A stretch of 50,956 bases of DNA from DATEOR01 sp046734455 (GTDB lineage Bacteria > Actinomycetota > Thermoleophilia > Gaiellales > Gaiellaceae): assembly GCA_046734455.1 (NCBI GenBank), contig JBKPRJ010000063.1, forward strand, positions 1 to 50,956. Reading direction: 5' to 3'. Shown here piece after piece: positions 6,693 through 14,547 of the stretch (within the stretch, counting starts at the first letter, position 1; each line of letters starts with the position of its first letter). The position numbers and the translations under genes are program-made. The notes below the pieces were generated by a model. The model was given only the letters and a program-made list of their open reading frames with translations. It had not been told where the DNA came from and made no database searches.

Positions 6693-8945
6693 ATGGAAGT
6701 CGGCGAGCAGCGCAGCTGGACAAACGAGGAGCTGGCCGCTCTCTACCAGCGCTTCTTCGCCCCGCTTTACGACGTCGCCATTCGGGTTCTGGGCTCCGAG
6801 GACGAGGCGGCCCTCGCCGTCGGCCACGTCTTTTCGCGTGCCTTCGCCGAGCTCCGGCGGCGTCCGGTCGACGAGCTGCGCCCGTGGCTCTACGGGCTGC
6901 TCGCCGCGGAGCTGCCCCGCCAGCCCTCCCCATCATCGGATCCGCGCTTCGCGCAGATCGACGCCGACCGCCTCGCGAATCCCCAACGGCTCGCGGGCGA
7001 CGATCGGATCGCCGCTTCCGTCTGGACCGCGGCGTCCGCGGTCGACACCGAGGACTACCTCCTGCTCGACCTCCAGCTTCGCCACGGGCTCCGCGATCCC
7101 GAGCTGGGACGCGCCCTGAGGCGCGACGTGCGCGTGGTCGACCGGCGGCTCCAGCGCCTCCGCGACCAGCTCGAGAGCGCCGTCGAGTCGCCCGTCTCCC
7201 CGGTCGCGGTCTTCGCCGCCCTCCTCCCCGCCGCGCCACCTCCGGGCCTGAAGGAACGAGTCTGGGCGTCGGTGATGCAGGCGCCCGAGCCGCCGGCGAA
7301 GCGTGAGCGGCAGCGCATCGCCCTCCTGCGCAAGCCGATCGTCCTGGCGGCCGCGATCGCGCTCTTCGCCGCAGCCGCGACGGCGGGCGCGTTCTATGCC
7401 GCGCGCGGCAAGGGTGTCCACGATCCGACCTCGGTGCGCAGCACGTCACACAACGTCGATCACGGCTCGGCGAACCCGGACGTCGAGATCGCGTGGAGCC
7501 CGAGCCCCGATGCGCGCGGCTATTCGGTCTCCTGGAGCGCAGAGCCTGAGACGCCCGACAAGGCGGTCGACCTCCCCGCCGCCGCGACCGGCACGACCGG
7601 GCACCTGAAGCCGGGGACGAGCTGGTTCAACCTCCGCACCCTGGGCAAGAACGGCCGCTGGACGAGCACGGTGCACCTGGGCCCGTTCCTGATCCTTCCG
7701 GACACCGTCGTGCCCGAGACCACGATCACGGCCGGCCCGAAGAAGTATGGAACCGCGATCGCGACGTTCGAGTTCCAGTCGAACGAGAAGAACGCTACCC
7801 TCGAGTGCAGCTTCGACCGCGCCGCATTCGAGACCTGCGCCTCACCGAAAACGTACACGGGACTCAGGAAGGGAAAGCATTCGTTCCGCGTCCGTTCGGT
7901 CGACGGCGGGGGGAACACTGACCCGACGCCGGCGATGCGTGCGTGGCAGGTCGACACGAAGGCGCCCGCGACGGAGGTGACCGAGGCGCCGGACGAGTTC
8001 TCTCGCGATTCCCGGTTCGAGTTCAGCTCGAGCGAGAAACACTCGACCTTCGAGTGCAAGCTCGATGACGGCGACTACGCCCAGTGCTCCTCCCCGAAGA
8101 GCTATCCAGGCCTCGACGACGGCGCCCACCACTTCCGGGTGCGGGCGGTCGACCGGGCAGGCAACCCGGACCCGTCGCCGGTGAGCAGGAAATGGACCGT
8201 GGACACATCCCCGCCCGAGACGAACATCGACTCGGGCCCGCCGCATGTTTCGCACAAGGGCGGCGGGACGTTCGCGATCTCGAGCGAGGCGGGGGCGACG
8301 TTCGAGTGCCGGCTCGACAAGGACGCCTGGGGCGCGTGCGGGCAGATCTCCGGCCTGTCCGACGGGAAACACGTCATGCGCGCCCGGGCAAAGGACCGCG
8401 CGGGCAACGTCGACCCGTCGCCGGCGAGCTGGTCGTGGCGCATCGACCTGCCGCCCGAGACGAGCATCACGGCGGGTCCCACCGGTCCCACTTCCTCGAC
8501 CGCGGCCACCTTCAGGTTCTCGTCGCCGGACACCGCCGCCACCTTCCAGTGCAGGCTCGACGGCCGCGACTGGGCGTCGTGCGCGTCTGGGAAGACGTAC
8601 ACCGGATTGCCGCAGGGATCGCACACGTTCAGGGTGCGCGCCAAGGATTCCGCGGGCACTCCCGACCCGTCGCCGTCGCAGCGGACGTGGAAGGTCGACA
8701 CGGTCTCCCCGAACACGACGATCACGTCCGCCTCCACAGGACCGAAGTCGGCGACCTTCCTCTTCTCCGCCTCGGAAAGCGGTTCGACGTTCGACTGCCG
8801 CCTCGACGGCGGCGCGTGGCATGCCTGCGCCTCCCCGGTGAGCTACAAAGGGCTCAAGAAGGGCCAGCACACCTTCCGTGTTCGCGCGATCGACAAGGCG
8901 GGGAACCGAGACGCGACACCCGCAGTGCGGACGGTGACCGTTTGA
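6693..8945 (+). CDS. Membrane protein: degenerate sigma-like N-domain, one TM helix, five extracellular repeats
   Basis: 750 residues. The first 165 look like a decayed ECF sigma factor: FFAPLYDVAIRVLGSEDEAA and HVFSRAFAELRRRPVDELRPW correspond to region 2, and LLLDLQLRHGLRDPELGRAL plus RRLQRLRDQL to region 4. A single helix (about 215-236) follows a basic stretch. Outside comes a fibronectin-like segment (WSPSPDARGYSVSWSAE) and five repeats of about 80 residues, each with the pattern FECRLDGGAW.AC.SP.TY.GL and HTFRVRA.D.AGN.DPSP. The cysteine pair in each repeat probably forms a disulfide. Start ATG 6693 follows GGAGGGCCTG. It may sense outside conditions for the neighbouring ECF sigma factor (inference). 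Confidence 0.8.
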   Translation: MEVGEQRSWTNEELAALYQRFFAPLYDVAIRVLGSEDEAALAVGHVFSRAFAELRRRPVDELRPWLYGLLAAELPRQPSPSSDPRFAQIDADRLANPQRLAGDDRIAASVWTAASAVDTEDYLLLDLQLRHGLRDPELGRALRRDVRVVDRRLQRLRDQLESAVESPVSPVAVFAALLPAAPPPGLKERVWASVMQAPEPPAKRERQRIALLRKPIVLAAAIALFAAAATAGAFYAARGKGVHDPTSVRSTSHNVDHGSANPDVEIAWSPSPDARGYSVSWSAEPETPDKAVDLPAAATGTTGHLKPGTSWFNLRTLGKNGRWTSTVHLGPFLILPDTVVPETTITAGPKKYGTAIATFEFQSNEKNATLECSFDRAAFETCASPKTYTGLRKGKHSFRVRSVDGGGNTDPTPAMRAWQVDTKAPATEVTEAPDEFSRDSRFEFSSSEKHSTFECKLDDGDYAQCSSPKSYPGLDDGAHHFRVRAVDRAGNPDPSPVSRKWTVDTSPPETNIDSGPPHVSHKGGGTFAISSEAGATFECRLDKDAWGACGQISGLSDGKHVMRARAKDRAGNVDPSPASWSWRIDLPPETSITAGPTGPTSSTAATFRFSSPDTAATFQCRLDGRDWASCASGKTYTGLPQGSHTFRVRAKDSAGTPDPSPSQRTWKVDTVSPNTTITSASTGPKSATFLFSASESGSTFDCRLDGGAWHACASPVSYKGLKKGQHTFRVRAIDKAGNRDATPAVRTVTV
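7723..8942 (+). repeat. Five tandem protein repeats (~240 bases each)
   Basis: Within the 6693 gene the code for 'PETTIT.GP ... FECRLD ... DPSP ... VDT' units recurs five times. The DNA has diverged, so these are old in-frame domain duplications rather than recent tandem DNA copies. Confidence 0.75.
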
Positions 8946-9004
8946 TGAAGAACCGTTTGAGCGCCGTTACAGAAAAGTTCCACGCGCGCGAGAGGATGCG
9001 GCGC

Positions 9005-9601
9005 ATGAAACGAACCCAGTACTTGCTCGCCGCCGGAGCCCTCGCCCTGTGTGGGCTCGCGTTCGGATGCAACGGAAACAAGTCCTCCTCGCCGCCCGCG
9101 ACCGTCACCGACACCGTCACGGTCACGGCGCCCACGTCCACCGAGCCGGCCCCCACCGTGACAGTCACGGTTCCGGGCGAGGCCACCGCCGCGAAGATCG
9201 GCGCCGGCGCGCCGAAGCGTCAGGTCCAGTTCGGGCACATCGCATCGCTCAAGCGACGCGAGGGTGAGTACCTCCTCCGGTTCGATCCCGCCCAATACCT
9301 GACCGGTGTGACGGCGAGCGACGCGGCCCTGGAGGACACCGGCTCGAGCGACGTGCCGAACGACAACTACGTCGTCGACGAAGGCCACAGGCTCTTCAGC
9401 TACCGGGTGCCGAGCGACGCGCGCGTGACCGTGCTCGCCGAGGGCGTCGACGCCTCCCCGATCACGCTTGCCCAGCTCGCGAAGCTCGTGAAGGGCGGCG
9501 ATCCGCTCGGCCACCCGCTCTTCGAGCCGCTCGAGACAGGCGTCTGGATCCTCGTCGAGACGGACACTGTCCGTTCGATCGACCAGCAGTACGTCCCGTA
9601 A
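9005..9601 (+). CDS. Secreted probable lipoprotein, unknown function
   Basis: 198 residues from ATG 9005, chosen because GAGAGGA lies 8 bases upstream; ATGs at 8945 (overlapping the previous stop) and 8996 are in frame. A signal peptide ends in LAFGC, a weak lipobox. A low-complexity Thr/Val/Pro linker (TVTDTVTVTAPTSTEPAPTV) leads to a folded C-terminal domain (about 60-198) of mixed strands. I do not recognise that domain. It lies just after the repeat-bearing membrane protein, so the two may act together at the cell surface. Confidence 0.7.
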   Translation: MKRTQYLLAAGALALCGLAFGCNGNKSSSPPATVTDTVTVTAPTSTEPAPTVTVTVPGEATAAKIGAGAPKRQVQFGHIASLKRREGEYLLRFDPAQYLTGVTASDAALEDTGSSDVPNDNYVVDEGHRLFSYRVPSDARVTVLAEGVDASPITLAQLAKLVKGGDPLGHPLFEPLETGVWILVETDTVRSIDQQYVP

Positions 9602-9666
9602 CCCTGGGTTCGGCGTCTGCACCCTCGGGTAGCACGGGTTGTAGGTACCCGATCGAAGGGGGAGAA

Positions 9667-10083
9667 ATGACGCAGATTCGTGATGTGATGACCTCGAACC
9701 CGAAGAGCTGCAGCTCGAACGCGTCGATCACCGACGCCGCCAGAGCGATGTCGAGCCAGGACGTCGGCCCGATTCCGGTCGTGGACGGGGAACGCCTCGT
9801 CGGCCTCTTGACCGACCGCGACATCGTGGTTCGCGTCGTCGCAGAGGGACGCGACCCGCAGTCGACGACCGTCGGCGAAGTCGCCTCCTCGGACCTCGCG
9901 ACCGTGTCGCCCGACGAGAATCTCGACCGAGCTCTTCAGCTACTTGCCGAGCGGCAGATTCGCCGGCTGCCCGTTGTCGAGGGCGAGAAGCTCGTCGGCA
10001 TCGTCGCGCAGGCGGACATCGCCCGCCACGGTGACGACGCGCAAACAGGGCAGGTCGTCGAGCAGATCTCCGAAGACTCGTAG
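9667..10083 (+). CDS. Two-CBS-domain protein
   Basis: 138 residues made of two CBS motifs: IRDVMTSNPKSCSSNASITDAARAM with VVDGERLVGLLTDRDIV, then VGEVASSDLATVSPDENLDRALQ with VVEGEKLVGIVAQADIA. Pairs of CBS domains bind adenosine nucleotides or similar ligands and often regulate enzymes or channels. Here nothing else is attached, as in the small stand-alone actinobacterial CBS proteins linked to dormancy or stress. The start is firm (GGGGGAGAA before ATG). Cytoplasmic. Confidence 0.88.
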   Translation: MTQIRDVMTSNPKSCSSNASITDAARAMSSQDVGPIPVVDGERLVGLLTDRDIVVRVVAEGRDPQSTTVGEVASSDLATVSPDENLDRALQLLAERQIRRLPVVEGEKLVGIVAQADIARHGDDAQTGQVVEQISEDS

Positions 10084-10127
10084 CCAGCCACGACAAGCTG
10101 GGGGCGGCGGGGCCGTTCTAAGGTGGG

Positions 10128-10496
10128 CTAGCTAGAGGGAGCTCCACGCGGGTCGTCCTCGACGAACGGCTCTGCGGCCGGTTTCTTATCGACGACAACA
10201 TACCGATCGGTGGCGCGAACCACGTTTTCAAGTTCGTGGTTTTCGTGGCCTGGGACGACTGCGAACCGATCGTCTTGGCTTCGTAGCTCCTCGTATTCGC
10301 GCAGGGTCATTGCAAAGTGTTCGACACAGGTGATCCCGCTCTCGCCGCTGCGCCCGCACTCGCAAAGGAACTCGAAGAAAGTCTCCTCATCAGCGAGACC
10401 CCCCTCCTCGGCTGACTGGTTGACGCGTTCAATCCGCTCATTGATCTGTCGCACGAGCGACTCGTTGCGCGCCTGCTGCTCCTGGCGGGGATCCAT
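10128..10496 (-). CDS. Conserved hypothetical cytoplasmic protein with CECG motif
   Basis: 122 residues. An N-terminal coiled helix (NESLVRQINERIERVNQSAE) leads into FFEFLCECGRSGESGITCVEH, in which three cysteines could bind a metal, then LREYEELRSQDDRFAVVPGHE and a strand-rich tail DRYVVVDKK. I recall similar small proteins as common in actinobacteria, with no assigned function. It ends close to the convergent CBS gene. The small gene at 10549-10719 lies 52 bases upstream on the same strand and may be in the same transcript. Confidence 0.75.
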   Translation of the reverse strand: MDPRQEQQARNESLVRQINERIERVNQSAEEGGLADEETFFEFLCECGRSGESGITCVEHFAMTLREYEELRSQDDRFAVVPGHENHELENVVRATDRYVVVDKKPAAEPFVEDDPRGAPSS

Positions 10497-10548
10497 TAGA
10501 AAGTTCTACGCCTCCGCGGCTGAGGACGCAAGGCGGCCACCACACGCA

Positions 10549-10719
10549 TCAAGCATCGCGCGAATCGTCGACGAAGCGGCCCATTCCGGCCTCGACGATG
10601 ACGTCGTCGATCGCCTGCAGGGCGGCGTCGCGGCTTGGGCCCTCCGGCCACTCGAAAACGCCGGCTCGCATCGCGACCAAAAACTCAACCTGACGCTCGA
10701 CCTCGGATGAGTCCGTCAC
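10549..10719 (-). CDS. Small acidic hypothetical protein
   Basis: 56 residues from GTG 10719 with GGAAAGG about 9 bases upstream. The residue mix is that of a real soluble protein (VEFLVAMRAGVFEWPEGPSR, then ALQAIDDVIVEAGMGRFVDD), unlike the other frames here. Function unknown. It precedes the CECG protein by 52 bases on the same strand and may be transcribed with it. Confidence 0.55.
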   Translation of the reverse strand: MTDSSEVERQVEFLVAMRAGVFEWPEGPSRDAALQAIDDVIVEAGMGRFVDDSRDA

Positions 10720-10739
10720 AGGTCTGCGCCTTTCCGCGC

Positions 10740-11538
10740 GGGCGGGCTGAAAACGTCGGCGGTCGGTGCAGGAGCGCGGATCGAGATCGCGGGGGCCATT
10801 ACCTTCCTAGATACCCAACGACAGCGGCCCCACTGCACACACCATTCCTCCCGCGCAAGCATTGCTCGCCCGACCCTCTGACCTTTACCGGCCACAGTGG
10901 CCAGGAGGGTAGAAGTAAGAGAAGGAGAGGTCGTGGCAATCCCACATTCAGCGCGTACGCGAAACGTGATGAACGCGCCTACGCCGTTCTACTCGAGACC
11001 GGCTCGGAAGATGGCGATTTCGCCTCCGAGTGCAACGATGCGCGTCATCTCCGCGACCAAGAGTGCGAGGCCACCCTCCAAGTTGCCTTCGACCTAGGCG
11101 ATCAGGCGGATACAGCGCATGACAGTTTCGTTCGCGCTGCTCGTCGCTCTATCCGCCCTAGCGATGCCAGCCGGGCGCAGCCAGTTTCCGGCGACGTGGT
11201 GGGGTAGCACCTCCGGACTAAAAAGGTTGGCCCGCTGGGTCAGCCGGAAAAGATGCGTGCTGCTCAAAAAATCGCTGTGCTCGGTCGGGACCCGACGAGA
11301 AAAAGACGCGCTACTCTGTCTGTGCGGCGTCGGGGTCGCCGCAGACCCGCCGCCGCCGGACGTTCCGGCACGCCTCTCCCGCCGGAATGTTCCGTGTCCC
11401 GGTGGAGGCGGCGGAGGGCCTTCCCAGCCCTTTGCGGACCGCCGCCTCCCATACATCAGGACGTGCCTGATGGCCACGTTGCGCGAGCCTCCAGGGACGC
11501 ACCGGCGTCGGTCGCGCGCCCAGATGCCATGCTGCTGA
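10740..11538. other. Gene-poor, degraded stretch
   Basis: No frame carries a convincing intact gene. On the minus strand around 11000-11085 a 30-codon piece reads like protein (LEGGLALLVAEMTRIVALGG) and then stops. A GGCCACAGTGGCC palindrome lies at 10890-10902. The Pro/Arg-rich frames around 11250-11540 look like non-coding G+C-rich sequence. Confidence 0.5.
11404..11449. repeat. Long nested hairpin
   Basis: GGAGGCGGCGG (11404-11414) pairs perfectly with CCGCCGCCTCC (11439-11449); inside, AGGGC (11415-11419) pairs with GCCCT (11427-11431), leaving a 7-base bulge. It is not next to an intact gene. It may be a structured RNA, a remnant of a small mobile element, or chance in G+C-rich DNA. Confidence 0.4.
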
Positions 11539-11709
11539 TCCACTGGACGAGGTTTCACGGCTGCAGGTCGTGGCCGCGCGCGCCGGTACGAGGATCTGAG
11601 GAAGGCCGCAGACGAGCACGTGCCGGAGAGCCTGACCCAGCTTCAGCAGGCGCTGTCGTCCGTCGGTAACCCTCAGCAGCCGTCCGTGAACGGCAACCGC
11701 CAGCCTTGA
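11539..11709 (+). pseudogene. Coding-like fragment without a start codon
   Basis: After a TGA at 11536 the frame reads 56 codons to TGA 11709 with a credible C-terminus: YEDLRKAADEHVPESLTQLQ then QALSSVGNPQQPSVNGNRQP. There is no upstream start in frame, so this is probably the 3' remnant of a lost gene. Family not recognised. Confidence 0.35.
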
Positions 11710-11766
11710 CCAGGCCGAGGCGCGTTCAACGGTGAAGCTGCGCCCCTGTGGCTGGCGTCCAGGCGC

Positions 11767-11979
11767 TCACGACCGACCACCGAACCTGACCACACGGCTC
11801 GCTGGGGTCTGTCGGCTAAGCCGGGGCGCAGAAAAACCCAGGTGCAGCGTTTGGAGAGTCGCCTCCCAGTCTTCGAGCGGGAGCGGCGGAAGCTCGATCT
11901 GCTCCTGGATGGCGGTCACAGGCAGGATCGAGGCTCTTGGCGGGGATGGGGGCAAGCGAAGGCCACTACTCGCCGCCAC
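11767..11979 (-). pseudogene. Truncated DUF5996-like fragment
   Basis: A 70-codon frame contains IELPPLPLEDWEATLQTLHL, which resembles the N-terminus of the DUF5996 family as I remember it (LP..P...W..T..TLH). After that the sequence becomes unrelated and ends at once, whereas the family is about 300 residues. Most likely a 5' remnant. It overlaps the 3' end of the GGGE gene by 14 bases. Confidence 0.35.
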
Positions 11980-12661
11980 CCCAGACCGCGTTTACCTTCT
12001 CGTCTGTCGCCTTGACCCGGGAGAGTGCGGCGCTGAGACCGGTGCGGGCCGAGTCGACCAGCTGAGCTTCCTCTAACGCACCCGAAATCAGCGTCTCCTC
12101 GGCCGGGTACATACCGAGCAAGTCGGCCATGCCGTCATCGTAGTCGGCTCGATCCCCTTCGGCCGGGAGCGCGATGACGGCGTCGAGCATGGAATCACGG
12201 CGTCCATGCGCGCCTTCGAGTGTCCCGTTGAGTGACGTAACGACGTCGAGTCGACCCAGCCCGTCGTAGAGCGGAACGAGGTGCATCGTGACTCGATGGT
12301 CGAGCTTGAGAACGGCGAAGACTGAGGGTGGGCCAGGCGGATCATCCGACTCGGGATCCGTCGGAGGTAGGCCGATCTGGTTCGTCGCCGCGTTGTTTGC
12401 CGCGCGGACGTTCCTGCGCAAAGCCTTGAGGGAATCGAGCGCCCTCCCGTAACGGTGCTCTGCGATGCGCGTCTCTGTCTTTGTCAGCGCAGCCTTCGCG
12501 CGCTTGATGGGCGTCGCAACCGAGCCCGGCAGCGCATAGCTCGATGAGACGAAGTACAAGCTGACGGCCAATGAGATCAAAGCGATCCAGAGTCGTCTGG
12601 GTATGACTCGACGCGGGTCCTTGGACGGGTGCGAGAACGAGCGTGTGCGCAACGAGTTCAT
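11966..12661 (-). CDS. Secreted helical protein of the GGGE family (paralogue A)
   Basis: 231 residues from ATG 12661 behind a strong GGAGAAGGAGG site. A basic N-terminus and hydrophobic stretch (LWIALISLAVSLYFVSSSYA) form a signal peptide or anchor. The mature part is helical with a conserved core: NQIGLPPTDPESDDPPGP, SVFAVLKLDHRVTMHLVPLY, DSMLDAVIALP, RADYDDGMADLLGMYPAEE and the exact C-terminus NAVWGGGE. It is closely related to the last ~150 residues of the 33565-37650 protein and more distantly to the 21712-22440 protein. I know no described family. It lies upstream of and divergent from the lysyl-oxidase/sortase locus. Confidence 0.82.
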   Translation of the reverse strand: MNSLRTRSFSHPSKDPRRVIPRRLWIALISLAVSLYFVSSSYALPGSVATPIKRAKAALTKTETRIAEHRYGRALDSLKALRRNVRAANNAATNQIGLPPTDPESDDPPGPPSVFAVLKLDHRVTMHLVPLYDGLGRLDVVTSLNGTLEGAHGRRDSMLDAVIALPAEGDRADYDDGMADLLGMYPAEETLISGALEEAQLVDSARTGLSAALSRVKATDEKVNAVWGGGE

Positions 12662-12712
12662 CGGTCCTCCTTCTCCATCGCTCCCCAAGTCTCCGCTGCA
12701 TCTGCAGGCCCA

Positions 12713-12753
12713 CTGATTCGAATCAGCGATCAGTTCATTCGCGGAGAGGCGCA
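12713..12753. repeat. Imperfect 41-base direct repeat, copy 1, containing a 14-base palindrome
   Basis: This copy begins with the perfect palindrome CTGATTCGAATCAG and matches the copy at 13143-13183 at 34 of 41 positions by eye. It starts 52 bases upstream of the GGGE gene start at 12661. A likely operator for a dimeric regulator. Confidence 0.5.
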
Positions 12754-12774
12754 ATGATCGCGCGGCCGCGGAGT

Positions 12775-13075
12775 TACCTCTCTGTCTTGCTTTACAAAGG
12801 CTCGCGAGAGCCGCAGGCGACGAATATGCTGCAGCGATGGAGCGGCTGCGCGCCGGCGAGCCTCCGATCTTTGTCTGACCGGTTGGGCGCTCCTCCTGAC
12901 GCAGGGATTTTCCGGCCGGCACAGACCTCTTGCGCGAGGCAATGCACGTTTTTCGCGACGATCCGCAGTCTGACGAGCTGGAAATCCGGGGACTGTGGTA
13001 GGGCGTCGCAGACGTTGCGAAGGCGCTCTGGGATGACGAGAGCTGGTTTGCGATTGCCGGCCGCTGGGTCGACCG
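12775..13075 (+). pseudogene. Decayed LuxR/MalT-type ATPase regulator fragment
   Basis: Three frames read in turn like one protein: EYAAAMERLRAGEPPIF, then ASDLCLTGWALLLTQGF, then DLLREAMHVFRDDPQSDELE followed by a TAG and VAKALWDDESWFAIAGRWVD. This pattern resembles the helical repeat region of large LuxR-family ATPase regulators as I remember them. Stops and frameshifts make it non-functional. It fills most of the gap between the GGGE gene and the lysyl-oxidase-like gene. Confidence 0.4.
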
Positions 13076-13142
13076 AGTCTGACGGCAGCACCGACGGGTC
13101 ACCCCTACGCCACGTGCCCCTCCGCCTCGGCTGAGAAGGAAG

Positions 13143-13183
13143 CTGATTCGAACTAGCGATCAGCGGATTCGCGAAGAGACGCA
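13143..13183. repeat. Imperfect 41-base direct repeat, copy 2
   Basis: Same element as at 12713-12753, here with the palindrome degraded (CTGATTCGAACTAG). It ends 62 bases upstream of the lysyl-oxidase-like gene. A shorter, gapped relative (CTGATTCGAGCGATTCGC) overlaps that gene's stop at 14088-14105, ahead of the small surface-protein gene. Confidence 0.5.
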
Positions 13184-13245
13184 TCAGATATGCGCACCTC
13201 TGTGACGATTCTTCCCGGCGTCGTTCAGAGGCCCTGGAGAAAACG

Positions 13246-14091
13246 ATGTTCACGCTACGAAGATCCGCGTCGCTCGTATTGGTTGCCGGGACGGTCAGTC
13301 TCGTAGCGGTGTGGACCGCATTAGGTCACTCGTCCCCTAAGACCCAGGCCGCCGAGGACGCTACGTCCCTGGAGCTCCTTCCCGACCTAGACCAAGAGAC
13401 ACCCAGCCAACTGCGGGTGCAGATGACCTTCGAGCATGGGCGCCGGAGCTACCGGCTCGGCTTTCGCTCCGCCGTTCGCAACCTCGGCCGCGGGCCCCTG
13501 ATCGTCACCGGGGCGAGACCCAACCGCTCGACCCCTGAGATGAGAGTCGACCAGATCGTCGAGCGGATCGATGCGGCTCCTCGGTTGATCGAAAACGTGG
13601 GCCGGATGCGCTATGTCATCTCGCCGGACCACACCCACTGGCACTACCTCGGGTTCGACCACTATTCATTGCAGACGTACGAGCTGCACCCGGCTGGCGA
13701 GCGCGAGGCGCTCATCGAAGACCAGAAGACCGGGTTCTGCCTTGGCGATCGGTATAAGGCTCGAGCCGTCCCCGCCGCGCCGAGGAAGCCGGTCTTCACC
13801 GGACGCTGTGGGCTCACCCAGCCTGAACGGCTCAAGATGCGCGAGGGCATCTCCGTCGGCTACGGGGACGATTACTCGGCTTTCCTCGAAGGGCAGGATC
13901 TTCCGCTCGACGGTCTCCCCGACGGCCGCTACGTCCTCGTTCATCGCGTCAACGCAGACCGTGGTCTCCGGGAACTGACCTACACGAACGACGCAGCATC
14001 CGTCCTGCTCGAACTGCGTTGGCGACAGGGTCGGCCCTACCTCCGTATCCTCGCCCGCTGCCCAGATACGGCTGCGTGCGATCGCCCCTGA
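13246..14091 (+). CDS. Lysyl-oxidase-like secreted copper protein
   Basis: 281 residues with an N-terminal signal peptide (VLVAGTVSLVAVWTALG). The copper motif is DHTHWHYLGFDHYSL (about 125-139), matching the His-rich copper site of the lysyl oxidase family. Other landmarks fit: KTGFCLGD, ISVGYGDDYSAFLEGQDLPL, LPDGRYVLVHRVN and ELTYTNDAASVLLEL. Animal lysyl oxidases make aldehydes from lysine side chains and so cross-link proteins. Whether this copy can form the quinone cofactor is not clear from sequence. GGAG lies 7 bases before the ATG. It heads a locus with a surface protein and two sortases. Confidence 0.82.
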   Translation: MFTLRRSASLVLVAGTVSLVAVWTALGHSSPKTQAAEDATSLELLPDLDQETPSQLRVQMTFEHGRRSYRLGFRSAVRNLGRGPLIVTGARPNRSTPEMRVDQIVERIDAAPRLIENVGRMRYVISPDHTHWHYLGFDHYSLQTYELHPAGEREALIEDQKTGFCLGDRYKARAVPAAPRKPVFTGRCGLTQPERLKMREGISVGYGDDYSAFLEGQDLPLDGLPDGRYVLVHRVNADRGLRELTYTNDAASVLLELRWRQGRPYLRILARCPDTAACDRP

Positions 14092-14208
14092 TTCGAGCGA
14101 TTCGCTAAGAAGTTCCGCTGTTCGACTGAGCTGTTTTTCCTTCTTTCCGCTCGAAAAGCGGCCACTAGTTTCCTCCGTGCAATGTCGGCTCGTTCCAGGA
14201 GGGAACCA

Positions 14209-14520
14209 ATGCAGAAGAAGGGCTTCAAGAGTTTTCTGATTCTCGCCGGCACGATCCTGATCGTCGTTCTCGCCTTCGCGCCAGCGGCGCTCGCGGGTGG
14301 CTGTGACGACGACGAGGAGGACTGTGGTGGTAGTGGCGGTGGCAGCGCTCCCGCGACCAGCGACAGCGGGTCAGCGGTCGGCGGCGTGGAGACCGGCTTG
14401 GGCGGAATGGCATCAGCGGACGGCGGAAAGATCCTCTTGCCGATGAGCCTTGCCGGCGGCGGAGTGCTCCTCTTGAGTGTCGCGGGTGGTCTCGCGACGG
14501 CTCGCCGTCAGAACCACTAG
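14209..14520 (+). CDS. Small surface protein with signal peptide and C-terminal membrane anchor
   Basis: 103 residues from ATG 14209, chosen for its AGGAGGGAACCA site. A signal peptide ends at APAALA; the short mature part is Asp/Glu, Gly and Ser rich (GGCDDDEEDCGGSGGGSAPA). The C-terminus is a hydrophobic helix (LPMSLAGGGVLLLSVAGG) ending in ATARRQNH. This is the architecture of a sortase substrate, with two sortases directly downstream, but the motif is LPMSL rather than LPxTG, so recognition by them is inference. Two cysteines could form a disulfide. Confidence 0.72.
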   Translation: MQKKGFKSFLILAGTILIVVLAFAPAALAGGCDDDEEDCGGSGGGSAPATSDSGSAVGGVETGLGGMASADGGKILLPMSLAGGGVLLLSVAGGLATARRQNH

Positions 14521-14547
14521 AAGGACGTGGACCCTTTGCCAGGTCCG

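Noticed and set aside
7723..8942. CRISPR-like or satellite repeat
   Set aside because: Units are ~240 bases, in frame, and diverged; they are protein domain repeats.
11119..11669. Two overlapping plus-strand frames of about 140 codons
   Set aside because: Pro/Arg-rich with no domain and cut by a long hairpin.
14430..14520. Canonical LPxTG sorting signal in the small surface protein
   Set aside because: The sequence is LPMSL; architecture fits a sorting signal but the motif does not match.
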